A stretch of DNA of 64,000 bases from Primula veris. Taxonomy: Eukaryota; Streptophyta; Magnoliopsida; Ericales; Primulaceae. Under the pieces are notes generated by a model. That model was not told the origin of the DNA and ran no database searches. It was given only the letters and a program-made list of their open reading frames with translations. This document shows positions 35,232 through 46,648 of the stretch, piece after piece. The DNA is taken from contig OY821748.1 of assembly GCA_963682055.1 (NCBI GenBank), positions 6,486,843 through 6,550,842 on the forward strand, read 5' to 3'. Every line of letters starts with the position of its first letter. The first letter of the stretch is position 1. Position numbers and translations under genes: made by a program.

Positions 35232-38200
35232 TTAGTTCAGGGATAGCTTAGCAAGTGTTAGAGCCAACACCTTGACACCATTTGCTATATCTTCAATAGA
35301 AGCAAACTCCTCTGGCTTATGACTATATCCTGCAAAACAAAATTGTACAATTACCGGTTAGAAGTTTAGACTTCGAACTATGTTTTGTAAACAAGAAAAT
35401 GGGACTTGGTTCTGATCAAGAGCTTTTTAGTTTTGCCGATATGCTTTTACTAATATAGGGACAGAAAATGGTAAAAATTTCAAAATCGAATTTTCTGTGC
35501 TATTTCTGCTCTCAAATTGAGAAGAATCTAAAGATAGATGATACGAGTGACAAGTTCGATAAACAAGTACTTTGAAATGTTTTCATTTTCAAACTGGAGC
35601 CTTCTCCTAGTTTATAGACATGCTACCTCTCATTCACTAAACTGATCCAACAAATAATTTTTTTGATTTGCTAATAATATCGTATCTGGGGTGTTAGGGA
35701 AACGTTTCCCTAGTTTATACTTTTGCTCTCTACTTATCAGTTACTCCTTTCAAGAAATTTGGGGATGCGATACATCTTTGGAGAGTTACACTATTTCTTT
35801 TCGTGAATTTAAATCATCAATACGACAAAAACATGGGCAGGGACTGAATGCACCAGTCAAAAAGAGAGGAACTCTACCTTTATAACAAGGGATGAATATC
35901 ATTCCCATTGGTGATATTCTGCAAGAGTGAAAAGAGTATAATTAACAGCTGATACAAAAACAAAATTAATTGATATAAAACCAAGACTTTCAAACGGCTC
36001 CATTTTGTTTTCAATGATAAAGTCGAGAGAGCAAAAAAGTAACACGCCGCAGCATGTCAAATTTATATGCATGATTCTTTGTTATCAATTTATTACATCT
36101 CTAGTATTTCGGTATATCCATTATGTTGTGCCTTTTGGAATCTTAAGCTTGTAAGCAGGATAAAACCATGAGAATAACAGAAGAAAACTTAACATGGTGT
36201 TTAAGGCTTTTCATTCCAACCCTCTAATTGAACCAAGCTTATACGTACATGAAAATAATAATTAATAAGTAAAACCAGGCATATTTTGGAAGTTTTTAAA
36301 TTGTCTTCCATTTAGGAAAGTAATAACACCGCAGGAAAAAAAATTCCACATTGATATCGAAACAAAATTCAGAAGACAGTGCTGAAATGTTTCTAGGGAC
36401 CTAGATAAATCATTTTCGCACAAAAAAAAAAATGGAAACAGAAACTTTAACGGTTTTATTGAAGCCAATGAAAAAAATAACAAAAATGAGAAATTTGAAA
36501 ATTTAGAACAAGTAAAATTGCTGTTCAAAATTATGTACCTGGCCATGAATAGGGAATCATGGTAAGCTCTGCTTATCATCAACTTATATGTCAACTGAAG
36601 CTCTTTTGATGCACTTTCCATTGCATTAATTACAGACTTATCGGACATGGCCGGGGGATCCTGATTTACAATTTTAAATTCTGAAAGCTTGACCCCACGT
36701 TTTTTCGCTATAGCTAAAGCAGATTGATGGATTTTCTCTATCACATTGTTTCTTCGATCTTCATCTATGTCACGTGTATCTGCACCAAGAATAAAAGTCA
36801 TTAGAAAGCAATATAAGATAAAATTCGTAAAATTGCAAATTTTAGGAAGTGACCGTATTCAGAGATTCACTATCGACTGAGAAGTAACCAAACGTGGAAA
36901 CACATGTCAAGTGGGTCCCCGAGACCCTATAATCCTATAAATAAGAGGCTGTTTTTCTTTTTGGAGAATGATATACATGCAAAGTTACAAAAATTTGAAT
37001 TCTTCAGTGACAGTTATTTTTGTAATTTAAAAGCTTTTAATGGGTGTTATATTTTCTAGCTATATAAGTGGACAAGTGTTTGGCAACTAGATTATATCTA
37101 CAAACTATTGTATGTCTAACATCACTTTTCCCTTTCATCGGGTTTTTCTGTTACCTATTTCGAGGTGTGCCTTGCTTGGGATACTGTTGATTGCTCCAGG
37201 ATGCAGATCCAGGATACCTTAAAAGTAACAAAAATTTTATTCGGAAGTAAATGGAAAAAGAAATTCGAGGAAAAAAGGAACTTATGCAGATTAGAAGAAA
37301 ACAAGATTTAGCTCACCTACTGTACCGACAGTATCGACAGACCCAGAATCTAACACATGCTTTTCCACAGCTAGTGCCAACTCAGCAGCAGCCAATCCTG
37401 CATCGTTTCTGCCCAAGAAAATTTAAGCACAATTGGAAACTAAGTTTCATCTTAGATATTTGTATTGAGGCGAGCCACATTTGTACATGATTATACTGTG
37501 AACACATAGGTTCGAGGAAGTGAGAACTGAGAACACATTCCATAATCTGATTTTAAAGATGAAACCAATTCAAAATTATACATAGTATATTGCAATTAAA
37601 GAAACAATAAATGTTTAAGAACACAGACCTATTTGGCATTAAGACTGCGCCAGCATGGCCACCATTGCCTTCAAAGTCCACTTTGATGCTTGCGGGGGCA
37701 GCTATTGCTGTCACAACTCCAATAGAAATGCCTAATCAGATTATAACATCACCATTAGAGCTTTTCCTTTCCAGCTTAAGCAGTTTTCACGTTACAAATG
37801 CACATATTGAACGTAAAACATCATTTAGGTTACCAGTGATATTCAAAAAATGAATCCTAATTATAAAAACCGATTATAAAAATAATACAGAAGATTCCCT
37901 GCCTTCTTTTTCGAGAATAGGCCCTTGCTCAATATGCAACTCCACAAAAGCAGAATAATGGCCCTGTTTTAGAAAAACGCTCGATAAATCCTCTTTCTCT
38001 TTTGTATAACCAGCGGATCTAGCAGCATCAATAAAGGATGTATTTTCTTTATCAACTGTTTGCTTGAGGTCTTTCTCAAGTGCCTCAATCCCCGACATTA
38101 AACGGCTGTAAATTTTAAAGGAAGAAAAAATTCAGATGTTTAAAATGGAATATGTTGAGTGTGTACTTCATTATGATTGTGGAAACTATTATCTGATTCT

Positions 38201-41200
38201 AAATCCAGAGAAGTTACAGGAAATGATATTATGGGGATGGACCTAAGCGGGTTCAAAACAAGTTCCACATTTTTAGCCACTTCTATTAAGCTTTAACTTT
38301 CTTGCTGTTATATCACGTAACAAAACTGTTGCTTCCATTGGTTCGAAAAGCGTTACGTACAAAGATTTTCAATAGTGAAACCATTTATAAACAGTTTTTT
38401 TACCGGGTAAACCATTTATAGATTTTCAATAGTGAAACCAATGAACAATAGAAACAGAAAACAAAGATCCTCAGAACACAAGTGAGCACAGAATTATAAA
38501 ATAAGCAATGAGAAAGAAGTGATTCAAATTTTAAGAGTGATCCACAGAGAAGTAATACAATAATGTGACTTGTGCATTTCGCATGAAAAATAGAGTATAC
38601 GAATTACGGATATTATTTGAACTGCATCACGTTCTAACCTTCCCAAGCAGCTAATTCCAAAACGTGTAGGCTCCTCTGAGGTGAACATAATCACTTCCAG
38701 TGATCTTTTAGGCTTGAAACCAGACCTGTGAAAATAAGCATTTATTTAAGCATTATCCATGTCCTGACCAAAATTACCTATACGAAGAATATTAGTCTTT
38801 TTAAATGTTATTCAAAAAGAAGCTTTATATGGTTTCATCAGCTTTTCTGAAGAGGAAAAAACATTCAATTTAGGAAGAAAACCTGAGTTGTTGAATTTAT
38901 GTTGGCACTGACACCCTATCACGTGCTAAATAATATTGCTTTACATGATTTTTATAAAAATAAGGTTCAAAATTCTGAACTGATACATCACTGTGGTTGC
39001 AACTGGAAGGCTAACTGAACTCGAATACACTTTGATTTATAAAAATAAAAAAAGGACAGCTAAAAAATGAAGTACCTCTTGAGCACATTAATGGCCTCAA
39101 TTGCACCCAAGACACCTACAACTCCATCGTATTTCCCAGAATAAGGAATGGCGTCGATATGGGAACCTGTTGAAACAGCAGATTGATCTGGTTCATAACC
39201 ATTCCTGTAGAAAAGATAAAAACTTTGATTTATATTCGAGGATGAATTTAAATACAGTATGTAAAGAAGTTCCCGGAGGTAAAGTTTGCACTACAGAAAA
39301 ATGAAGCGTTGGAAAAACAAGCAAATTTGCATTCGAAACGACAGGAACATATCATTATTATTATTTTCTGATAGAAAAGAGATACATTGTACATATATAT
39401 TCCTTTGTCGGGGCATTATGTATACATAACTCACCATCGACCAAATATGTTACCAACAGCGTCCTCTCTCACAGTGAGACCAACAAGTCCCATCAAGTGT
39501 TTGATATACCTGCAAGTAATTATCACCTCATAAAATGTCATTGAAAAGGTGTACTCGAAACTAAAATTAATTCAAATTGACAATCAAATAGATCCAAAAG
39601 AAACAGTTAAACTGATACACAAATTATTGGTTTAGTATCATACTTAAGACCCAAAAAAGTTGATTTTTGGATTCTGTTACTGGAGGAGATATAAATTTTA
39701 AAGAACTTTTTTAGCTTTAATAGAACATAGATGCTCACATTTTCCAGTTGGCTTGGCTAGAATATTTTTGCCTGAAAGATCTCCTTTTTCTTAAAAAGCA
39801 CGAAAGTTTACAGGAAACTGAGGAAACACATGACCTTTAAACTTACCTCCTGGCTAATACATCTTTCTCACTGTATAAGATCCTGGTAACCGATGGTGCG
39901 GGTGTATCCGAGAACAGTGCCAGCTCATCGATCTATATGATGAAATAAAAGAAGTTGACATAGCATCGTTAATGAAGTATCTCTTGTACTACTTCAAAAT
40001 TCATGATAAATATGAATAGTGTCGTATCCGATGGAGCTAATTTGATTTGTGTTATTTTCTCTCCAATGGTTGAAAGTGGAAGATTAGATTGTGCAGTCTA
40101 ATTGATGACTTTCAAACTTAGTAAATGTTTACTAACTGGATTTGAATATTTAGTTTTTAAAGCTGGTTGGTCTATGTAAGCTTAGCACAGAAAACTAATA
40201 TTGTTACTCCCTCCGTTCCTATTTAATTGTTCACTACGAAACTACGTGCAATTTTGACCAGCCAAGAACTTTTATCAAAATTGTCAGAATGAAAATTTTC
40301 AAAAGCTGACCATATAGTTCAAATGTTAAATTTTATGATTATATTTAAAAAAAATTCATTTCGACAATTTTGATACAAGTTATACGCCGGTCAAAATTGC
40401 ACGTAGTTTCGTAGTTGACAATTAAATGGAAATGGAGGGAGTATGTGTTTATACATATGTCATGTTTTTTAGAGAATCATACCTTATGTCTCTATCAGCG
40501 AGAATTGGTATCCATTGTTTCATAATAAAAACACTTCTCTAGTTGAGTGTTGGTTAATACTTAATTCTAAACATCAAAATACCAACAGAATTTCTTGTTC
40601 AGTTCCAACAAAACAGCGAAGTAAAATAATTTTATACAAAGATTTCATTGCATCGAGCTTCAGCATGCCCAGTCAGAATCTATTCAACAAAAAGATATAA
40701 ATTTAGATTACTCATGTAAAATATTGAACGGTGGGCTTTTTCAATTGAATGGACAGAAAGCGAGCATAGTAACTTTCAGCTCTCTCTTTATATATTTATG
40801 TTTCCTCATCAAGCACCATTCATCAAAAGTGAAACAAAAGATACAAACTTTTGCCACTCATAATTCAGACAAAAGTATAATCATTCACCATAGTTGTCAA
40901 TTTCAGTATTACCATTGAGTTCTATTAAGATCGAAATGCTAACACAACCATTCGCCACCACGGCACCACCGTGACATTCTTACTAAAATCCTAGTGGTGT
41001 TAGTGGGGTTTGAACACCTATAGATGGAACCAAAATCCAAGCTTTTTACCACCGTACCATATATGGGCAGCTTGCTTCTCTTTTTGTAATAAACTGGTCT
41101 TGTTAGCAAAAAAAACAAAGCACAAATTTATACTGCAATTACACTTCTACTTTTATTTAGACAGGTTTATTAGGCACATCCTTAGAATTTATTTATTTTA

Positions 41201-42253
41201 ATTTTTTTTTAGTCCAAAGGTATAATCTTTTCAAGTATCCTAATTCAAAATTCTCTCCAAACGAAATAATTTAGCATAATTCATATAAAATTTCAACAAA
41301 TTCTCTTGAAACTACTACTACTACTGAGCAGTGGCGTATCCACGATTCTGATTCCGGAGGTGCTGAAATTCATGAATTATATTCTTTTTTTATAATGATG
41401 GGTTCTCAAAAGACTAAAATTTCTAAAAAAATTTTTTATTGAAATACATGGTAAAAAAAAGATTTCTATTAAATATTGGAGTGATAGTCCCCTTCATGGG
41501 CCGTTTGGCACCAGATTTTTTAGTCAAAAAAGCTGGTTTTAAAAAGCAATGAGAAAAAAGCTTGCAAAAAAAAAAAAAACTGTAGTATAAATGTTTTACT
41601 AATAAATGACTTATAACTTATCATTGGTCAATGGTCACCTATTAGTTGTACATATACAAATACATTATATTATAAAGTTTTTATTTTTTGGAAAATTTGA
41701 TGTAAAAAAAAACTAATTTTTTTTTGCAAATTCCTTGCTTCTGCTTTTGAGCTTTCTTGACAAAAATGTAGCTTTTTAAAAGCTAAGCTGACAAACCAAA
41801 CACCTATGAACTTTTTTTAATAAAAAAGCTAAAAAAAGCTAAGAAAAGAAACTGTTGCCAAACATGCTTACAGTAAACTCGTAGATGGGTGAGTAATATA
41901 ATCCACTTATTGTGTTCATCTCCAAAACTAAAAGTAGACTCTTCTAAGTAAAATAAAAAAAGAGAGGCAATAATTCATAATAAACAAAAAAAAAGGAGAA
42001 AAAAAAAAAAGGAAACCTGTTTGTACAAATTAAGGGTGTCAACTAGTAAAAGTGAATGTTCAGAAGAAGAGTGAGGTTGATGAAGATGGTACCCTGAAAA
42101 ACTCTCCATTATACTTTTTACTATTTTATCTTCTTCTTCTTTTTCTTTTTCTTTAATAATAATTTCATTTGATTTAACACCTTTTATTCTACAAATGAAG
42201 CCCATAAGGATTAGGAGATATATCGTAACATGGATTATAGATAATCTCTGTAC

Positions 42254-42259
<6 letters not shown>
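35232..42259 (-). CDS. UAH: Ureidoglycolate amidohydrolase (M20-family metallohydrolase)
   Basis: Hydrolyses ureidoglycolate to glyoxylate, ammonia and CO2, the last step of purine-ureide breakdown, in the ER. Twelve - strand exons: 42259-42017, 39932-39847, 39509-39435, 39204-39076, 38725-38639, 38105-37903, 37731-37629, 37408-37317, 37217-37155, 36779-36539, 35918-35878 and 35329-35232. They sum to 1461 nt and 486 aa, close to the Arabidopsis protein. A hydrophobic signal segment (about residues 8-25) fits ER entry. Metal-site motifs are present: STGSHIDAIP (about 147-156), TSEEPTRFG (about 193), ELHIEQGP (about 262) and RAYHDSLFMAR (about 432-442). Only intron 6 is not GT-AG: its donor is GC (37902-37901). 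The UAH rather than allantoate amidohydrolase call rests on overall resemblance and length. Confidence 0.93.
40207..40441. mobile_element. Stowaway MITE with TA target duplication
   Basis: Begins ctccctccgttcctattt and ends aaatggaaatggagggag, a clear terminal inverted repeat, with TA directly on each side (40205-40206 and 40442-40443). Subterminal blocks 'actacgtgcaattttgacc' and its inverted copy extend the foldback. This is the best preserved member of the family in the window. Confidence 0.9.
41496..41872. mobile_element. hAT-like foldback MITE
   Basis: Left end 'gggccgtttggcacc' and right end 'gttgccaaacatgct' form an imperfect inverted pair. The interior is a run of 'aaaagct'/'agctttt' motifs in both orientations and poly-A. 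No clean 8-bp target duplication was found. Confidence 0.5.
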
Positions 42260-42299
<40 letters not shown>

Positions 42300-42362
42300 G
42301 AGTTATTTTTTCATCTGAGGGCTGGATTTTTCCAATGCAATTTATCTCATTCCATACACGTG
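42260..42362 (-). promoter_or_regulatory. UAH leader CT microsatellite and G-box
   Basis: A (TC)18-like tract at 42260-42295 lies directly against the start codon, so the mRNA leader would end in a long GA run. A G-box CACGTG, a bZIP/bHLH/PIF-type site, is at 42357-42362. No clear TATA box was seen. Confidence 0.45.
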
Positions 42363-42758
42363 ATTTTTTTCTAAAACCGTAAATGTAATTTTACAGAGCT
42401 TTATCGATAGGGAAAATTTTTTAGACAAATAATTAAAAAAAAAATTAGGAACCGTAACGGTGACTTAATATTTAATAAAAAAGTTAATAAGTTAATTTGT
42501 GTTGAGAGAATAAAAATGTCGAAAGTTTCGAGTACTAATCATTTAAAAAAATGGTTAATTTGTTTAAAATGATAGACGATTCAATAACGAACATAACGGT
42601 TGAAACGAAATTAAATTTTGAGTGAGTTCAAATGAATAAGTTATACTTCTACAATATACGATATCGAAAAAAAAAAAATGAATAAGTCAAACCGTTAGTC
42701 ACGATTACGGTCCGTAAATGTTTTTTTGAGTTAAGTAGGCAAATTTACAGTACTCACT

Positions 42759-42817
42759 CCAGAGGGTTTGGCCGATCGATCGGCTGTCAACTCCGATCGA
42801 TCGACCAAGCCCTCTGG
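42759..42817. repeat. 25-bp inverted repeat with 9-bp spacer
   Basis: Arms 42759-42783 and 42793-42817 are inverted copies with two mismatches (ccagagggtttggccgatc...). Each arm contains a gatcgatcgg core that is itself palindromic. The block is GC-rich within AT-rich DNA. Confidence 0.85.
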
Positions 42818-43072
42818 AAAATTTTTAGATTTTCAACGCAGCAATTTAGTAATTTTACAGTCAAATCTGTAATTTTGACTTACGGTTCGTAAAAAAAATT
42901 ACGGTTTTGGCATAAAAACAGATAAATTGGAGTGAAAAAATCCAGCATCATTTTTGGACTATACCAAATATTTTTTTCACACCAAAACCGTAATTTCGAA
43001 TTATAAACCGCTGAATTACGGTTTGATTATTTTTTTTTTATATAATTTTTTTTTTGTAAAAAATAAAAACGT

Positions 43073-43117
43073 AAACCGTAAATCAGAATTACGGTTTGTA
43101 ATTCTGATTTACGGTTT
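43073..43117. repeat. Perfect 20-bp hairpin
   Basis: Arms 43073-43092 (aaaccgtaaatcagaattac) and 43098-43117 are exact reverse complements around a 5-base loop. The surrounding 42690-43130 carries many further 'ttacggttt'/'aaaccgtaa' motifs in both orientations. Confidence 0.9.
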
Positions 43118-43919
43118 TGGCGTTAAAACAGACTTTTTGCAGTCAAAAAATCCAACAACAAATAACTCGTATCTAACTTGTCGAAATCGAATTTTTCAAA
43201 AGTTAATCGCATGGTTCAAATGTTAAACTATATGAATAAATTTTAAAATTTAAAATTTCAACAATTTAAGCACGATATATTTAGCGGTCAAAGTTGTACG
43301 TAGATACATAGAATACCAATATTTTGGGACGGATAGAATATATATGTGTTACTCCTCTTTAAGTAGATATTTTTGGAGAAAAAAATTTCTTTGTTTTTTT
43401 AATGCATTAGTCCCTTCATCCTGATTTTATTGAAGTTTTTGTTACACATTTAATTTAGCAAATGTAAAGTTGATGCTCTCTTGAAGTGATAAATTTATAA
43501 ATTTCTAATGTTGTTTAAATAATTGAGTATTTTAACTGTATGATTAACTTTTAAAAATTTCAATTTCAATATTTCAAGTGGATCATTTTTGCAATGCAAA
43601 ATTGTATGTAAATTGGTATGAAGTGAGTAGTAAATAGCAATATAGGTTGCACAAATGGTCACAAACATTACTATACCCAACTCTTTTATCTCTCATGTGA
43701 AGACAATTCTTTAAAAATAAACAGTGATCGATAGATATTATTTAAGCATCATTAAACGTATATGAGATAAATAGACGATTACTGAATATTCAGACCTGTT
43801 TTGAAAACCACTATAGCGGAGGAAATTCCAACCAACTTTGTATGAAAACACAGTTTTTTTCCAATCACATTTACACATTATCAACTTACATATGTCCATC
43901 TTTTCTAAAAAAAAAAAAA

Positions 43920-44355
43920 AAACTTACATATGTCCATAATAAGTGAGGGGAGTTTTTTTTTTCATTGGTGTGTTTAACGCAGTATAATAAGTGATTCGGA
44001 ATTGTGAATTCCACGTCACACGTGACACAATTTTTTCAGTTATTTTAAAATTCACAAATAAACAAATGGATAAAAAAAAATACACCTAGGACCCAGACTT
44101 CTCAACCCCACGTCCTACGTTGTGAACCCTAAATTAGTAATTCAATTTAATATGAACTAATAGCCACCTATGACGTGTAATTGAGAAGTCCGGGTTCTAG
44201 ATGGATTTTTTTCATCCACTTGTTTATTTGTGAATTTTAAAATAACTGAAAAAATTGTGACACATGGGACGTGAGATTCCCAATCCCGAATCACTTATTA
44301 TATTGAGTAAACACATCAATAGAAAAAAAGAACTCCCTATTAACTTACATGGACC
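43920..44355. mobile_element. Long foldback element (about 195-bp arms)
   Basis: The left half (from about 43936: gaggggagttttttttt, ataataagtgattcgg, cacaattttttcagttattt) is repeated in reverse complement in the right half (to about 44346) with about 85-90% match by eye, around a short unpaired centre near 44130. 'aacttacat' flanks both sides and could be a 9-bp target duplication, which would point to a Mutator-like MITE. No coding content. Confidence 0.75.
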
Positions 44356-46648
44356 GAATCCGTTGCTTTCACTCATTGGAGGAAGTGATACAGTTATACT
44401 GAAAACTATGGGAATCAAACTAAAATAGGTCCAATATTCTATGGGTGTCATTAATTTAACCAAATCTCCAATTTCAGTATACAATTATTGGGAGCTTTAA
44501 TATTTATGGGATCAGTGGAAGTCCCACGTTAAAAAGGTGACCTGCTGAGTTCTTTGATTTTGGTCATATCTGCAACCTTTAGTGGGCACAAAATTATTCT
44601 AATACTTACATACTTAACCCATTTATTTTTTATATGGATAATTAGTTTATTTTTATAATATGGATAATTAGGTCTAAAGTTTTGTAATTTATAAATTCCT
44701 AAAAGTATAAGTAAATAAAAATATATCATACTATTATAATAAGACAATTCAAGATTTTCGACTATGATTTTATCACTTTTTTTTAAAAATATTCATACAC
44801 TTCTTTATTATTGACCATATTACATACTTTTTTATTATAAAAAATAGTAAAAATAAATAAATAATTCCGTTTTTAATCGCACAAAATTCTTTAAAGTATT
44901 CTCATGTTATATTATATTTATTTTCTTTTCTTCTCCACATATTTGCATATTACAACGCTTATATTATTTTATATGTTTATCGGACCAAACGTTGCAAACA
45001 CAACACGTAACATGATTACCGGTATATATATATATAACAATAATATCTAGTGACGTCCAGTAAATAATTATGAGAGGGGCAGGAATCTACTCATGGGATT
45101 TTTTTTCCTCTTCATATTATGGTGGGAGCTACTTAAATTAAGATGAACAACAAAAATTAAGTTTAAAATATCTTTCCAAAACCGGATGAATTGGACTAAG
45201 GATGATAAAGCCACGTTCTATTTCCACTTAGTTTTTCTACTAGGATCGAAATTGAGTTCATTTTATCAATTCAATTTTTTCAATTCGATTTACAGTTGGA
45301 TTGGCGAAGTAGGCAGAGTAGAGAGCTCAGGGATTTATCTCTGACTATTTCACTTACTTCACTGGTTAATTATGCAATTGTCATACTTTTGATTTTAACC
45401 TTGTGTGGTGGGAACTTTGAAACTGATTTTTCCTTGGAAGAATTTCTCACCCATGAATGCGAATATTTTGCACCGACATAAATAAGTCGCGGAAACTAGA
45501 ATTCTCCAACTAGATTAAATATTTCTACCTGGTGGATTATCATTGAACTTAAAAATACTGGAACAAAATATGATTGTAAGCTATTGCAATAATAACAGTC
45601 GAGGAGAAGGGTTGTTTGATTCCCTAGGGAGTTGGATAAGTGAAGGCTTAAAAGTTTGGTTTTCACAGCGAGGACAAATGTGGCATAGCTGTAACTCGCA
45701 TTAGCCAAAAATGTCGACTGAAAGGGTGACAGTTTGATAGTTTTAATTTTAAAAAAAACTTTAACGTAAGGGTGAATTTTATTTTTTTTGTAAAATTGAA
45801 AATTTGCAGTCCACTAATATGAGGAAACTTTGAGCCGACCGTGTTTTTTTTTGGCAACCCCGAAGTTTATGTTCTGGCTCCGCTCTCATCTAGGTACTAA
45901 CACTAAAGCTCCATGAAAGTAATGTAATGATTTCATTTTTCCCCATGCTGAAAACTATATTGAACATGTTATGATCTCTTGCAATGAAAGCATCAACCGA
46001 GACAAAAGAAAAAGAGCCAAGACCACTGCATCTTTACCTTGTGATATGAAAAAAGCAGACTTACTTCCTTCCAAATAATTTCAAGACAAAGTAGGCGCGG
46101 GCACGAACCCGATGTCTGTGTAACTCTAGACTATTCCGTTCTTAAAAACCGACTCAACTAACAAATACTATAAGACAAAGTTACAAACCACCACTGCACA
46201 TCAGAAATAAAACTCACCAATAGCCATGAAAACCTACACAAGACTCGAAGGATTACATCACGTCAAAGTCTGACACCGAACATAAGTGGCTAAATTTTCC
46301 AGCTTTAGATCTAAAAATGAAACATTAGCTCGGGTTTTTAGAAAAGCTTGCCATGTTACTTACTAAACGAGCCTCTAAGTCAAGCTTCTATATGAAGCAA
46401 GTTCTAAACTCTTAGAGGAAAGACAAGTTTTTTTTTGGAAAGCATGAAAGACGAGTTGAATAAAACAAAAGCTAAACTACAAGAAACACAATTAAAGAGG
46501 TCTGTAAATCAACTTCTATAAATATTTAAAGATGTTAACAGAGAAATCAGAATTCACTCTGCAAAGAGACTCTCCCTTAAGGTATCTTTTATCAAATATC
46601 AACCCAATAAATTTTGGAAGGCAAACTAAACTATATTCTGTTTTCTTC

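Larger units (their letters stand above)
39933..42016. other. UAH intron 1 (2.1 kb) with two MITEs
   Basis: Largest intron of the gene. It holds a complete Stowaway (40207-40441) and a hAT-like foldback element (41496-41872). At about 41332 the sequence 'cagtggcgtatccacgattc' resembles a hAT-type terminal end. No coding function seen. Confidence 0.6.
42363..46648. other. Spacer between UAH and the TRAF-like gene
   Basis: Contains two long palindromes, degenerate Stowaway remnants (about 43150-43335 and 43409-43632) and a large foldback element, listed separately where clear. Near 45830-45900 'ttctggctccgct' resembles a hAT end. Otherwise AT-rich. The right end holds the TRAF 3' untranslated region. 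No additional gene recognised. Confidence 0.5.
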
